A DNA stretch of 39,040 bases from an uncultured Lachnospiraceae bacterium. GTDB taxonomy: Bacteria; Bacillota; Clostridia; Lachnospirales; Lachnospiraceae. Below, in pieces: positions 1 to 9,143 of the stretch; the stretch's first letter is position 1; the number at the start of each line of letters is the position of its first letter. The position numbers and the translations under genes were made by a program. Where the stretch lies: assembly GCA_948470755.1 (NCBI GenBank), contig CAOKPU010000027.1, forward strand, positions 1-39,040, written 5' to 3'. The notes beneath the pieces were generated by a model. That model searched no databases and was not told the DNA's origin. It was given only the letters and a program-made list of their open reading frames with translations.

Positions 1-51
1 TATGACCCTCTGCTTGTAAGGCAGATGCTCTCCCAGCTGAGCTAAGATCCC
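1..51 (-). tRNA. tRNA-Val (anticodon UAC), 3' part beyond window
   Basis: The minus strand from 51 downward folds as the 5' two-thirds of a tRNA: 7-nt acceptor strand, D arm closed by GCTC/GAGC, and an anticodon stem TCTGC/GCAGA around the loop CTTACAA. Loop positions 34-36 are TAC (bases 18-16), which reads GUA, so valine. The variable loop begins at about base 8 and the T arm and 3' acceptor strand lie outside the window. A consensus promoter sits about 35 bp upstream. Confidence 0.93.
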
Positions 52-86
52 TTTCCACCGGGTCGCTTCCTGCAACCCGCTTTGCT

Positions 87-116
87 ATTATACAATTAAA
101 TTGTGAGTCTTGTCAA
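87..116 (-). promoter_or_regulatory. Consensus sigma-A promoter of the tRNA gene
   Basis: On the minus strand, TTGACA (116-111) and TATAAT (92-87) both match consensus and are 18 bp apart. Transcription would start about 30 bp before the tRNA 5' end at 51. The short leader contains a small CGGGT/ACCCG hairpin. Confidence 0.85.
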
Positions 117-175
117 CATTTTTTTCAAATTTTTTTAATTTTTCAAACTATTTTTCTCCCCGTTTTTTTAGATAA

Positions 176-210
176 GGCCGTCCAGCCGCTTTTCCCAGAT
201 GGAAACGGCC
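176..210 (-). terminator. Weak hairpin downstream of argS
   Basis: GGCCGT (176-181) pairs with ACGGCC (205-210), extended by TCCA/TGGA across a bulge, about 20 bp after the argS stop. On the argS-sense strand the hairpin is not followed by a T tract, so its role as an intrinsic terminator is uncertain. Confidence 0.35.
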
Positions 211-229
211 CATTCATAAATGCCCTATG

Positions 230-1996
230 TTACATTTTCTCAGGAGCTGAAAAGCCCAGCAGATCAATGCAAGTCTCCAAAATATCCTTTGCCAGCAGCA
301 AAAGGGCGATCCAGCCTTTTTTCCTCCCTTCATCTTCTTCTGCCAAAATCTTTGTTTCATGATAGAAACGGTTAAACGCATTGGCAATATCATAAATATA
401 AGCGCATACTTTATGAGGAGCCGACTCCCCGTAGGCATTTTCTATCATCCCTAAAAACCCTGCTAATTGCAACATAAGGTCTTTCTCCGGTCCGCTGCAG
501 GCGGGCCGCAGGGAAGTTTCTTCCAGCCGGCCTCCGGCCTCCTTGTATTTCGATAAGATGGATTTAATCCGAACCAGCGTATATAAAATATACGGCCCCG
601 TGTCCCCTTCCGAGGAAGTGAACCGGTCGATATCAAAAATGTAATCTTTAGAAGCCTGGTTCGACAAATCCCCGTATTTCACCGCAGACAAGGCGACCAC
701 CCGTGCAATTTCCCTGGCTTCTTTTTCCGGGACGGAACGGTTCTGCACGATTTTCCCGTACATCACTTCATTAATTTCCTCCAGCAGGTTTTCCAGACGC
801 ATGACCCCTCCTTCCCTTGTTTTGAAGGGCTTTCCGTCCTTGCCATTCATCGTCCCGAATCCCAAAAACTTTAATTCCGTCTCCGGCCGCACAAGCCCGG
901 TCTTCCGGGCGCAACGGAATATTTGTTCAAAATATAACTCCTGCCGCTTATCGACCACATAGATAATTTCATCCGGCCCAATGTTTTCCATACGTTCCTT
1001 AATCGTCGCCAAATCCGTTGTATTATATAAAGACGCCCCGTCGGACTTAAGTATCATACAAGGCGGGATTTCCTTTGTGTCAGTTTCCTCCTTTACGTCC
1101 ACCACCAAAGCGCCTTCGCTGATATAAGCATAACCCCCCGCTTTCATTTCCTCTACCATCCCCGGGATCAGATCATGGACATCGGATTCCCCTTTCCACA
1201 AATCGAAATCCACATTCAGCCTTTTATAATTCTTTTTAAGATCCGTCACCGATACATTGATGATATGATTCCATAGCGCACGGTATCCCCTTACCCCGTT
1301 TTGCAATTTAAAGGTGGCATCCATCGCTTTTTCTTTATACGACTCATCTTCCTTCGATTTGCCGCTGGCAGTAGGATATATTTCTTCCAACTCTGAAATC
1401 GTAAAGGGCGCTTCTTGGGGATACTCCCCGGTAAATCTTTCGTCAAAATATACCAGCCCGGGATTCCTCTCCTGCAATTCCGTAATAATCAGGCCCATCT
1501 GAAGGCCCCAATCTCCCAAATGAATATCCCCCGTTACTTCATGGCCTGCATACCTGGCAATCCGTTTTACACTCTCCCCGATAACCGCAGACCGCAAATG
1601 CCCTACATGTAAAGGTTTTGCCACATTCGGCCCGCCGTAATCTATCATAATTTTTTTCGCTTTCTCCGGCATATTAAGCCCAAATTTCGGTTCCCGGCTC
1701 ATCTGAGCCAGATAATCCTTTAAAAACAAAGGGCTTACTTTCAGATTCAGGAACCCGGGAGGAACGGTGCTTACTTCTTCAAATACAGGGCTGATTTTCA
1801 ACTCCGCTTCCACATCCTGAGCAATTGCCAACGGCGCTTTCTTATAACGCTTCGCCCCCGCCATCGCCCCATTACACTGGTATTCACATAAATCCGGACG
1901 GTTGGATATAGTCACCTTCCCAAGCTCCGCCTCGTATCCTGCCGCCTGAAATGCTCTTTTCATTTCTTCCGATATGACATCCAGAATCTTATCCAT
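230..1996 (-). CDS. argS: Arginyl-tRNA synthetase
   Basis: A class I aminoacyl-tRNA synthetase that charges tRNA-Arg in the cytoplasm. The protein is 588 residues, normal for the family. Residues 1-100 form the N-terminal tRNA-recognition (Add-1) domain, opening with a helix and then NRPDLCEYQCNGAM. The HIGH-type signature HVGH is at 130-133 in PLHVGHLRSAVIGES, followed by GDIHLGDWGLQMG. The KMSKS loop is degenerate, as in most ArgS (GKDGKPFKTR). A DALR anticodon-binding domain ends the protein. The frame stays open 44 codons further upstream, but the ATG at 1996 fits family N-termini and has an AGAGG site just before it, so I start there. It lies about 95 bp downstream of queH, and a tRNA gene follows. 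Confidence 0.97.
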   Translation of the reverse strand: MDKILDVISEEMKRAFQAAGYEAELGKVTISNRPDLCEYQCNGAMAGAKRYKKAPLAIAQDVEAELKISPVFEEVSTVPPGFLNLKVSPLFLKDYLAQMSREPKFGLNMPEKAKKIMIDYGGPNVAKPLHVGHLRSAVIGESVKRIARYAGHEVTGDIHLGDWGLQMGLIITELQERNPGLVYFDERFTGEYPQEAPFTISELEEIYPTASGKSKEDESYKEKAMDATFKLQNGVRGYRALWNHIINVSVTDLKKNYKRLNVDFDLWKGESDVHDLIPGMVEEMKAGGYAYISEGALVVDVKEETDTKEIPPCMILKSDGASLYNTTDLATIKERMENIGPDEIIYVVDKRQELYFEQIFRCARKTGLVRPETELKFLGFGTMNGKDGKPFKTREGGVMRLENLLEEINEVMYGKIVQNRSVPEKEAREIARVVALSAVKYGDLSNQASKDYIFDIDRFTSSEGDTGPYILYTLVRIKSILSKYKEAGGRLEETSLRPACSGPEKDLMLQLAGFLGMIENAYGESAPHKVCAYIYDIANAFNRFYHETKILAEEDEGRKKGWIALLLLAKDILETCIDLLGFSAPEKM

Positions 1997-2091
1997 TTCT
2001 TCTTCCTCTCTTTCCCATCTATGCTCTACCGCCTTCTTTCTCAAAAGCAGTCTTCCAGTCAACAACCCCTTTGCGAATATATCGCCGCTTT

Positions 2092-2784
2092 CTATTCTTT
2101 TCCTCTTTTTGAATAAACGCACCCGCAATAATCCTGACGGTATAGGCCAAACTTAACGGATAGCTCAATGGATCTTTTATAGCCGTCTCTTTTCTTAAAA
2201 TCGGAAGGCAGGAATAAAACACCATACTCTTCCCCCAGCCTCTCCCCGGTTTCGTTCAACTTCTGCGCATTCTTTAACGGACTTATCGTCAGCGTAGTGG
2301 TAAAGCAGTCAAAACCCTGCCCTGCTGCCAACTGCGCGGTTTTCCTAAGGCGCATCTCATAACACTGCAAGCACCGTTCCCCGCCTTCCTTACAGTTTTC
2401 CAGCCCCTTTGCCATCTGATAAAAACGCCCCGGTTCATAGTCTCCGTCTATGATTTCTATCCTATGCGCCATTTTCGTAGAATGCATCCCCGAGAAATCC
2501 TGCGCTTCCACCTGCCTGTTATATTCTTTGATGAGCCGTTTTTGTTCTTCAACCCTTCTCCGGTACTCCCCGTCTTCCGTAATATTGGGATTATAATAAA
2601 ATACCGTGATAGCAAAATATTCCCTTAGATACTCCAGCACATAGCTGCTGCATGGCGCACAGCAGCTATGAAGCAGCAGCCGGTCCGGCTTCCTTTCCCG
2701 CCCCGTCCCTCCGGCGTCTTTTTCCTCAAGAATCTTTTCCAGTTCTTTTGCATAATTTCTTGTATTTCCTATTTTCCCTGCCAT
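2092..2784 (-). CDS. queH: Epoxyqueuosine reductase QueH
   Basis: Predicted to catalyse the last step of queuosine synthesis, reducing epoxyqueuosine in tRNA to queuosine. It is the iron-sulfur/iron enzyme that replaces cobalamin-dependent QueG in many anaerobes. Family hallmarks are all present: adjacent cysteines in LLLHSCCAPCSSYVLEYL (near residue 40), the YYNPNI stretch, RCLQCYEMRL, and the C-terminal RQDYCGCVYS. I use the ATG at 2784 (230 residues), 13 bp after the carB stop. A TTG at 2826 inside carB would add 14 residues and cannot be excluded. The gene sits at the end of the carAB unit, so cotranscription is likely. The link to pyrimidine synthesis is probably only positional. Confidence 0.93.
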   Translation of the reverse strand: MAGKIGNTRNYAKELEKILEEKDAGGTGRERKPDRLLLHSCCAPCSSYVLEYLREYFAITVFYYNPNITEDGEYRRRVEEQKRLIKEYNRQVEAQDFSGMHSTKMAHRIEIIDGDYEPGRFYQMAKGLENCKEGGERCLQCYEMRLRKTAQLAAGQGFDCFTTTLTISPLKNAQKLNETGERLGEEYGVLFLPSDFKKRDGYKRSIELSVKFGLYRQDYCGCVYSKRGKE

Positions 2785-2797
2785 CAGACATTTCCCA

Positions 2798-5700
2798 TCA
2801 TTTATCTTTCCGCTGTAACAAAGCAATATCTATCAAATCCAGCTTTTCTTCCTCGCCGATATGCTCCAGGCTGGTTAGCAGCGCTCTTGCCGTATCCAGG
2901 GAGGTCAGGCAATTTACTCCCGTCTCAATCGCTGTACGCCGGATCAAAAAACCATCCCTGGATTTATCCCGCCCCTGTGTAGGCGTATCGATTACCAGAT
3001 CAATCTCATGCCCTAAAATAAGATCCATGACTGTCGGGGATTCCTGCTGTATCTTATTCACCTTCCGGGCTTTTACCCCCGCCTCTTTCAGGGCATCCGC
3101 CGTACTTCTGGTGGCATAAATCTTATAACCCAATTTTTCAAAACGTCTGCCAATCTCAATCGCCTCCCCTTTATCCGCATCCTTTACGGTAAGGATCATA
3201 CGGCGGAACTTCGGCAGATGTACCCCCGCCCCTAAAAAAGCTTTATATAAAGCTTCATGAAAGGTTTTGGATATTCCAAGGCATTCCCCGGTCGATTTCA
3301 TTTCCGGCCCTAAGCTGATCTCCGCTCCCCGGATTTTCTCAAAAGAAAATACCGGCATCTTGACCGCCACATATCCCGCTTCCTTCTGCAGCCCCGGTTC
3401 ATATCCCAGATCCCTGATAGTTTTGCCGATGATCACTTCCGTCGCCAGATCCACAATAGGGATTCCCGTCACTTTACTGATATAAGGCACAGTCCGGGAA
3501 GAACGGGGATTGACCTCGATCACATAAACCTCTTCCCCTACCGCAATAAACTGGATATTGATAAGGCCGATAACATGCAGTTCCTTAGCCAGCCTCTTTG
3601 TATACTCTGTAATCGTCTCTTTTACTTTCCCGCTTATGCTGGCCGCCGGATATACCGATATGCTGTCGCCGGAATGCACGCCCGCCCTTTCGATATGTTC
3701 CATAATGCCCGGGATCAAGATATCTTCCCCATCGCAAACCGCATCCACTTCAATTTCCTTGCCCTGCAGATACTTGTCCACCAAAATGGGATGATCCTGC
3801 GCAATCCGGTTGATGATCTCCATAAACTCTTCCACTTCTTTATCGGAAATGGCAATCTGCATTCCCTGTCCGCCAAGCACATAAGAAGGACGTACCAAAA
3901 CCGGATAGCCTAATTGGTTCGCTACCTTTTTCGCCTCTTCTGCCGTATATACGGTCCCTCCTGCCGGCCTTGGTATCCCGCATTTTTCCAAAATGGCGTC
4001 AAACAGTTCCCGGTCTTCCGCCGCATCCACATTCTCAGCGCTTGTCCCCAGGATCGGAACCCCCATTTTCATAAGGCTTTCCGTCAATTTAATAGCCGTC
4101 TGCCCGCCAAACTGCACTACTGCGCCGTCCGGCTTCTCCATGCGGACGATATTCTCCACATCCTCCGGGGTCAGCGGTTCAAAATAAAGCTTATCGGCAA
4201 TATCAAAATCCGTACTTACCGTTTCCGGATTGTTATTTACGATCACCGTTTCATAACCCGCCTTTGCCAAAGCCCATGTCGCATGTACGGAACAATAATC
4301 GAATTCAATGCCTTGCCCGATACGGATAGGGCCGGAACCAAGAATAAGCGCCTTCTTAGCCGGATGAGTCTTTGCCGCTTCATTCTCGCTTCCGAAACAA
4401 GAATAATAATAAGGGGTTGCCGCTTCAAATTCCGCCGCACAGGTATCCACCATTTTAAATACCGCCGTAATCCCATTTTCATACCGCATCTTTTTTACGG
4501 CTTCTTCCGTAAGCCCGGACAAAGCGCCGATGACGCTGTCTGGGAATTCCATGCGTTTTGCCTCTTTTAAAAGCGGGACGGTCAACGGCTCCTCCTTTAA
4601 GGATCTTTCCATTTCCACAAGGGCTGCGATCCTATCGATAAACCAGCAGTCGATCTGTGTGATCGCATGGATCGTATCATAATCCATACCCCTGCGCAAA
4701 GCTTCTGCGATTACATAAATCCTCTGGTCGTCCACCTTAGCGAGCCTGTCTGCCAGTTCTTCCCTGTTCAAAGCGGAAAAATCATAGCTTAAAAGACTGT
4801 CTACATGCTGTTCCAAAGAACGGACGGCCTTCATCAAAGCCCCTTCAAAATTCGTACATATGCTCATGACTTCGCCAGTAGCCTTCATCTGCGTTGTCAA
4901 CGTCCTTTTCGCCGTAAGGAACTTATCAAAAGGAAGCCTTGGTATTTTTACGACGCAATAATCCAGCGCCGGTTCAAAACTGGCATATGTTTTACCAGTC
5001 ACCGTGTTCTTAATTTCATCCAGCGTATAACCCAGCGCAATCTTCGCCGCCACCTTCGCAATCGGGTATCCCGTCGCTTTGCTGGCCAGCGCGGAAGAAC
5101 GGCTGACGCGTGGGTTTACCTCGATCACGCAATATTCAAAACTGGTAGGATGCAAGGCGAACTGTACGTTGCATCCCCCCGTAATCTCCAACTCATTGAT
5201 AATATTCAATGCAGAGCTGCGCAACATCTGATATTCCTTATCCATCAACGTCTGGGAAGGGGCTACGACAATGCTGTCCCCGGTATGCACTCCTACCGGG
5301 TCGATATTTTCCATATTGCAGACAGTGATGCAGTTGCCCGCTCCATCGCGCATTACTTCGTATTCAATCTCCTTCCATCCGGCAATGCACCGTTCCACCA
5401 ACACCTGTCCTACACGGGATAAACGAAGTCCGTTTTTTAAAATTTCTTCCAGTTCTTCCTGGTTATGGGCAATTCCCCCGCCGGAACCTCCCAGCGTATA
5501 AGCAGGGCGCAGCACTACCGGATATCCTATTTTTCTGGCAAAAGCCACGCCGTCTTCTACGTTTTCCACTACCAGGGAAGCAGCGCATGGTTCCCCGATC
5601 TTTTCCATCGTCTCCTTAAATTCCAACCGGTCTTCCGCCTTCTTGATCGTTTTTGCGCTTGTGCCTAAAAGGGCTACCTGATGCTCTTTTAAAAAACCGG

Positions 5701-6013
5701 ACTCCTCCAATTCCATACCCAGGTTCAGCCCTGCCTGTCCCCCCAAAGTCGGCAGTACGCTGTCCGGCTTTTCTTTTTCAATAATCTGTTCCAATATCTT
5801 TACCGTCAGCGGTTCAATATAAACCTTGTCGGCAATATCCCCATCGGTCATAATCGTCGCCGGGTTGGAGTTTACCAATACTACCTCAACCCCTTCTTCC
5901 TTCAACGAACGGCAGGCCTGTGTGCCTGCATAATCGAACTCCGCAGCCTGCCCGATGACGATCGGCCCCGATCCGATCACCAACACTTTTTTTACCTTAG
6001 GATTCTTTGGCAT
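2798..6013 (-). CDS. carB: Carbamoyl-phosphate synthase, large subunit
   Basis: Makes carbamoyl phosphate from bicarbonate, ammonia and two ATP for pyrimidine and arginine synthesis. Ammonia is channelled from CarA. The 1071-residue length is normal. Two ATP-grasp synthetase halves are visible, each opening with a similar motif: KKVLVIGSGPIVIGQAAEFD at the N-terminus and KKALILGSGPIRIGQGIEFD in the middle. The ligand-binding repeats EVNPRVSRSSALASK and EVNPRSSRTVPYISK follow. The C-terminal MGS-like allosteric domain (about 930-1071) has the ATRSTADALKEAG region. The ATG at 6013 is preferred over a GTG at 6022, which would lie only 3 nt from the AAGGAG site. It overlaps the 3' end of carA by 17 nt, so translational coupling is expected. 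Confidence 0.97.
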   Translation of the reverse strand: MPKNPKVKKVLVIGSGPIVIGQAAEFDYAGTQACRSLKEEGVEVVLVNSNPATIMTDGDIADKVYIEPLTVKILEQIIEKEKPDSVLPTLGGQAGLNLGMELEESGFLKEHQVALLGTSAKTIKKAEDRLEFKETMEKIGEPCAASLVVENVEDGVAFARKIGYPVVLRPAYTLGGSGGGIAHNQEELEEILKNGLRLSRVGQVLVERCIAGWKEIEYEVMRDGAGNCITVCNMENIDPVGVHTGDSIVVAPSQTLMDKEYQMLRSSALNIINELEITGGCNVQFALHPTSFEYCVIEVNPRVSRSSALASKATGYPIAKVAAKIALGYTLDEIKNTVTGKTYASFEPALDYCVVKIPRLPFDKFLTAKRTLTTQMKATGEVMSICTNFEGALMKAVRSLEQHVDSLLSYDFSALNREELADRLAKVDDQRIYVIAEALRRGMDYDTIHAITQIDCWFIDRIAALVEMERSLKEEPLTVPLLKEAKRMEFPDSVIGALSGLTEEAVKKMRYENGITAVFKMVDTCAAEFEAATPYYYSCFGSENEAAKTHPAKKALILGSGPIRIGQGIEFDYCSVHATWALAKAGYETVIVNNNPETVSTDFDIADKLYFEPLTPEDVENIVRMEKPDGAVVQFGGQTAIKLTESLMKMGVPILGTSAENVDAAEDRELFDAILEKCGIPRPAGGTVYTAEEAKKVANQLGYPVLVRPSYVLGGQGMQIAISDKEVEEFMEIINRIAQDHPILVDKYLQGKEIEVDAVCDGEDILIPGIMEHIERAGVHSGDSISVYPAASISGKVKETITEYTKRLAKELHVIGLINIQFIAVGEEVYVIEVNPRSSRTVPYISKVTGIPIVDLATEVIIGKTIRDLGYEPGLQKEAGYVAVKMPVFSFEKIRGAEISLGPEMKSTGECLGISKTFHEALYKAFLGAGVHLPKFRRMILTVKDADKGEAIEIGRRFEKLGYKIYATRSTADALKEAGVKARKVNKIQQESPTVMDLILGHEIDLVIDTPTQGRDKSRDGFLIRRTAIETGVNCLTSLDTARALLTSLEHIGEEEKLDLIDIALLQRKDK

Positions 6014-7205
6014 ATGATACACACACTCCTTCCATCATCTCCATAAACCGGTCGAACAGATAGCCCGAGTCCTGAGGCCCCGGACAGGCTTCCGGATGGA
6101 ACTGCACCGTAAAAATATTTTTCCCCGTATAGGCAAGCCCCTCATTGGTCCCGTCATTCACATTGACGAAGGCCGGCACCGCAACCGATGCGTCAAGCTT
6201 CTTTGCGTCCACTACATAACCATGGTTCTGGGAGGAAATATATACCCTTCCTGTCCGCAGATCCTTTACCGGATGATTTCCTCCCCGATGTCCGTATTTC
6301 ATTTTATAAGTATCCGCCCCGGCAGCCAACGCCATAAGCTGATGTCCAAGGCATATAGCAAACACCGGAATATTTGATTCATATATCTTCCTGACCTCAT
6401 CTATAATAGAAGCGCATTCTTTCGGATCCCCCGGCCCATTGCTCAGCATAATGCCATCCGGCCTGTCCGCCAGGATTTCCTCCGCTTTTGTAAACGCCGG
6501 ATATACCGTTACGTCGCATCCACGCTTTACTAAGGAATCCACAATATTGTCTTTTGCTCCAAAATCAAACAGGGCCACTCTTTTCCCGGCGCCGTTTAAT
6601 TCCCGCACCAAGCCCGGCTTTTTCTCATGTATTCCCGCTTCATAATCTTTTTTGCAGAATCTGACTCTCCCTGACAAAGGCCCGTTTTCTTCCAGCCTCC
6701 TTGTCCCTTTTTTTTCATACTTTCCCCTGCATGTTACTTTTTCCACTACTTTTCCCGTCCGGTATTCCTTTAAATGGGGAAGGATCTCTTCCAAACAGTA
6801 ATTTTCGTTTGTCGTAATCATACCGTTCATCGTTCCCTTTTCCCTGAGAATCTTCGTCAAAGCCCTCGTATCTATTCCTGCAATCCCCGGTATCCCATAT
6901 TCCTCCAAGAACTGCTGTAAAGTAAGATCCATGCGGAAATTGCTTCCTATCCGGGATAATTCCCTGACGATCAGCCCATCCGTCCATGGCCTTTTTGATT
7001 CCATATCTTCTCTGCAAATCCCATAATTCCCGATCAATGGATAAGTCATGCAGACAGCCTGTCCGGCATAGGACGGGTCCGTCAGCACTTCGGGGTACCC
7101 CGCCATAGAAGTGTTAAACACAATTTCACTGATAATTTCTTTTCTGGCGCCGATCTGCGTTCCTTCAAAAACAGCGCCGTCCTCCAAAATTAAAAATGCA
7201 CGCAT
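5997..7205 (-). CDS. carA: Carbamoyl-phosphate synthase, small (glutaminase) subunit
   Basis: Hydrolyses glutamine and passes ammonia to CarB. The N-terminal CPSase small-chain domain starts with MRAFLILEDGAVFEG and contains EIVFNTSMAGYPEVLTDPSY. The class I glutamine amidotransferase domain follows, with LSNGPGDP, the nucleophile elbow AICLGHQLMALA and the histidine-glutamate pair in FHPEACPG. At 402 residues it is somewhat longer than common CarA (roughly 350-385). The extra length is a charged linker between the domains (around RRLEENGPLSGRVRF). The ATG at 7205 has a GGAG site 6 nt upstream; in-frame extension to 7343 lacks family similarity. It heads carA-carB-queH with its own promoter and a long leader. 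Confidence 0.96.
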   Translation of the reverse strand: MRAFLILEDGAVFEGTQIGARKEIISEIVFNTSMAGYPEVLTDPSYAGQAVCMTYPLIGNYGICREDMESKRPWTDGLIVRELSRIGSNFRMDLTLQQFLEEYGIPGIAGIDTRALTKILREKGTMNGMITTNENYCLEEILPHLKEYRTGKVVEKVTCRGKYEKKGTRRLEENGPLSGRVRFCKKDYEAGIHEKKPGLVRELNGAGKRVALFDFGAKDNIVDSLVKRGCDVTVYPAFTKAEEILADRPDGIMLSNGPGDPKECASIIDEVRKIYESNIPVFAICLGHQLMALAAGADTYKMKYGHRGGNHPVKDLRTGRVYISSQNHGYVVDAKKLDASVAVPAFVNVNDGTNEGLAYTGKNIFTVQFHPEACPGPQDSGYLFDRFMEMMEGVCVSYAKES

Positions 7206-7314
7206 CTTTTCTCCATTCCTGCGCCCCTTTCCGGCGCACCCTGCTTTGCGGCCTAAGAGCCGGAAGCTTCTTTTACCGCATTTTATTTTTATCCAAAATT
7301 GGTTTATTCCCACA

Positions 7315-7428
7315 AGCAATGAGGAAAATTGCCATGCTTGCATGGATATTGGACGAATGCCGCGAGGGTCAAATACCCCGCTGCCCTGCAGCGCCGCAAT
7401 CCTGATACCTCGTTGCTTGCAGCGGGGT
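7315..7428 (-). promoter_or_regulatory. Structured leader of carA, possibly a small inverted-repeat element
   Basis: Just after the predicted carA start site the transcript can pair CCCCGCTGC (near 7427-7419) with GCAGCGGGG (near 7385-7377). Further down is CCATGC/GCATGG around base 7340. The two ends also resemble each other inverted: AAGCAACGAGG near 7418-7408 and AAGCAATGAGG near 7315-7325 on the other strand. This could be a regulatory fold or a small mobile repeat. I see no clear PyrR-binding consensus and no hairpin-plus-T-run terminator before carA. Confidence 0.4.
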
Positions 7429-7433
7429 CTTTG

Positions 7434-7462
7434 ATTATAGCATATCGCATTACCCGCTTCAA
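7434..7462 (-). promoter_or_regulatory. Sigma-A promoter of the carAB unit
   Basis: TTGAAG (7462-7457), a 17-bp spacer and a perfect TATAAT (7439-7434) on the minus strand, directly after the stop codon of the upstream membrane-protein gene. The predicted start near 7427 gives carA an untranslated leader of about 220 nt. Confidence 0.75.
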
Positions 7463-7469
7463 GATTTTC

Positions 7470-8939
7470 CTAAAAGATTACCCAATACGCAGTATCGCCA
7501 ATAATAACCAACTGTTGGGATGCATCAAAGTAATCCCAGTCCTTCCCTTCAAAATACGTTTGAAAAACGCCCTCATCCATAGGGACTTTTTCAAAATATC
7601 TGCCGCTTACCACATTGACCAGCGTGTTCGTCACTGTCCCCAGCGCCCTCTCATTGATCTGATCTGTTTTATAGTATACATTGTTATAACTGAAAGGACA
7701 GTCAATATCATTGGCAACGGCAAGCTTTTTCACGCTTTCCCCCGTCTCCTTTTCATATTCCATGATTTTCTCATAAACCATCATCGCATAAGTCTTATCC
7801 AACGTATTGCTCACCATATGGTTGGACACAATAATGTTGCAGAACAAAATCTGGATCAGGAGATAACCGCAGCATATATAGCATAACAGCTCCCTCCCCT
7901 TTGTTGACGCACACCAAAAAGCAAGCAGAAGGAGCATCGCCTGCGCTACATAGAACGTGCATATAAATCTGGGATAAGTCCTTGTATCATACTGGGTCAT
8001 GGAAAGAATATACACCATTGCGAACATCGCTGCTGCCAAAAGCAGATAATACCCGGCCTGCTTCCATTTTCTTTCCTTTGCAAATTTTCCCAGCGTAACT
8101 GCCGCCCCCATACATAAGACGATAAGCGGCAGCCCGATTTTTGGCAGCAAACCTCTACTGTTTATCAATATCTGACCAAAATCCCTTAAACAGATCCCTG
8201 CCTTTTGCGCTATATTCCCAATACTTGCCGACCTCCCCGCCTCAGCCACCAGGCCCAGCTTCGCTAAAAGGCTCAAACTGATAATGTTAAGCACGCCCGA
8301 ACCGACTGTGATACATCCGCATACGATCTCCTGAATCACCGTTTTTCTTGTAATGATGCATTCATTTTCTATGAAAATCCATGCCGACAAGATAATCGCC
8401 GCGTAAATCACTGCTGCCTGGTACTCCATGGTTGAGAGGAAAAAGAAAAGCAGGGCGAGTGGATATTTTTTTTCCGTAAAAGCCCATATCCCGGCCGAAG
8501 CTAAAAGGTATGCCATACCGAACATTAATGCGCACTCGCCAAACATAAAGGATTCTGCAAATAAGACATTGACAAACAGCAACGCCGTAATTGAGATCCA
8601 CGCCAATTTTTCATAAACGCCGGAAGGTTTCCCAATCTTCTTTTCAAAACAATGTTGTACGATTCCCGCCGCAAACGCCAACAACAGAATCTCCGCCATG
8701 GCCGTCACGCCCGTATGGGTCACCGTAGACAACCCTACCTGATACAAAAGCCAATCCTGCAGGGCCGTCAGATAACGTCCATGCTGCATCATGATGACGA
8801 TATCTTCCTCCGTATACAGCATATGGGTCAGCGTATCACAGTTAAAAGAGCGGCGGAGCATCCCTCCCCAGGCCAATATAAGAACCGAAACATTTACCAT
8901 ATACCTATTTGCAAATGCTTTTATTTTTCTAACATCCAT
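7470..8939 (-). CDS. Multipass membrane protein, GtrII-type glucosyltransferase family
   Basis: A 489-residue protein with about ten hydrophobic membrane segments. The first loop after segment 1 holds acidic and arginine residues (NCDTLTHMLYTEED, then MMQHGRYLTALQDWLLYQVG). This D...GRY arrangement recalls the Glucos_trans_II (GtrII) family, GT-C enzymes that move glucose or similar sugars from a polyprenyl-phosphate carrier onto surface glycans. The C-terminal 90 residues, with a soluble extracytoplasmic look, end in DTAYWVIF. GGGAGAG lies 6 nt before the ATG. It stands alone between purL and carA, so context says nothing about the substrate. The family call is by pattern only; another GT-C or an O-antigen polymerase-like protein is possible. 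Confidence 0.6.
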   Translation of the reverse strand: MDVRKIKAFANRYMVNVSVLILAWGGMLRRSFNCDTLTHMLYTEEDIVIMMQHGRYLTALQDWLLYQVGLSTVTHTGVTAMAEILLLAFAAGIVQHCFEKKIGKPSGVYEKLAWISITALLFVNVLFAESFMFGECALMFGMAYLLASAGIWAFTEKKYPLALLFFFLSTMEYQAAVIYAAIILSAWIFIENECIITRKTVIQEIVCGCITVGSGVLNIISLSLLAKLGLVAEAGRSASIGNIAQKAGICLRDFGQILINSRGLLPKIGLPLIVLCMGAAVTLGKFAKERKWKQAGYYLLLAAAMFAMVYILSMTQYDTRTYPRFICTFYVAQAMLLLLAFWCASTKGRELLCYICCGYLLIQILFCNIIVSNHMVSNTLDKTYAMMVYEKIMEYEKETGESVKKLAVANDIDCPFSYNNVYYKTDQINERALGTVTNTLVNVVSGRYFEKVPMDEGVFQTYFEGKDWDYFDASQQLVIIGDTAYWVIF

Positions 8940-9082
8940 AAATTCTCTCCCAACATATTATTTCTAAAGGCTAAAAAAGAGCGGCGGCTGCAAGCTATTT
9001 TCTTACCGCATCATAGAACTTCTCCGCGAAACCACCCCATGGCAAGCGTTGGAAGCCCTTCATTTCACGGCAACCATGAAAG

Positions 9083-9129
9083 ACCGCTTCCAAGCGGCCC
9101 GCTTTTTCCCGGGCCTCTTATGAAGCGGT
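9083..9129 (-). terminator. Stacked hairpin downstream of purL
   Basis: ACCGCTTC (9083-9090) pairs with GAAGCGGT (9122-9129). Inside, GGCCCG (9096-9101) pairs with CGGGCC (9110-9115). It begins about 15 bp after the purL stop and the purL-sense strand continues CTTTC, a weak T tract. GCTTCCAA at 9087-9094 could alternatively pair with TTGGAAGC near 9050. The rest of 8940-9143 shows no gene. Confidence 0.55.
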
Positions 9130-9143
9130 TTCCTACATACACA

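Noticed and set aside
3914-4570. 218-codon open frame on the plus strand
   Set aside because: It is antisense to the conserved middle of carB and its translation has no family features.
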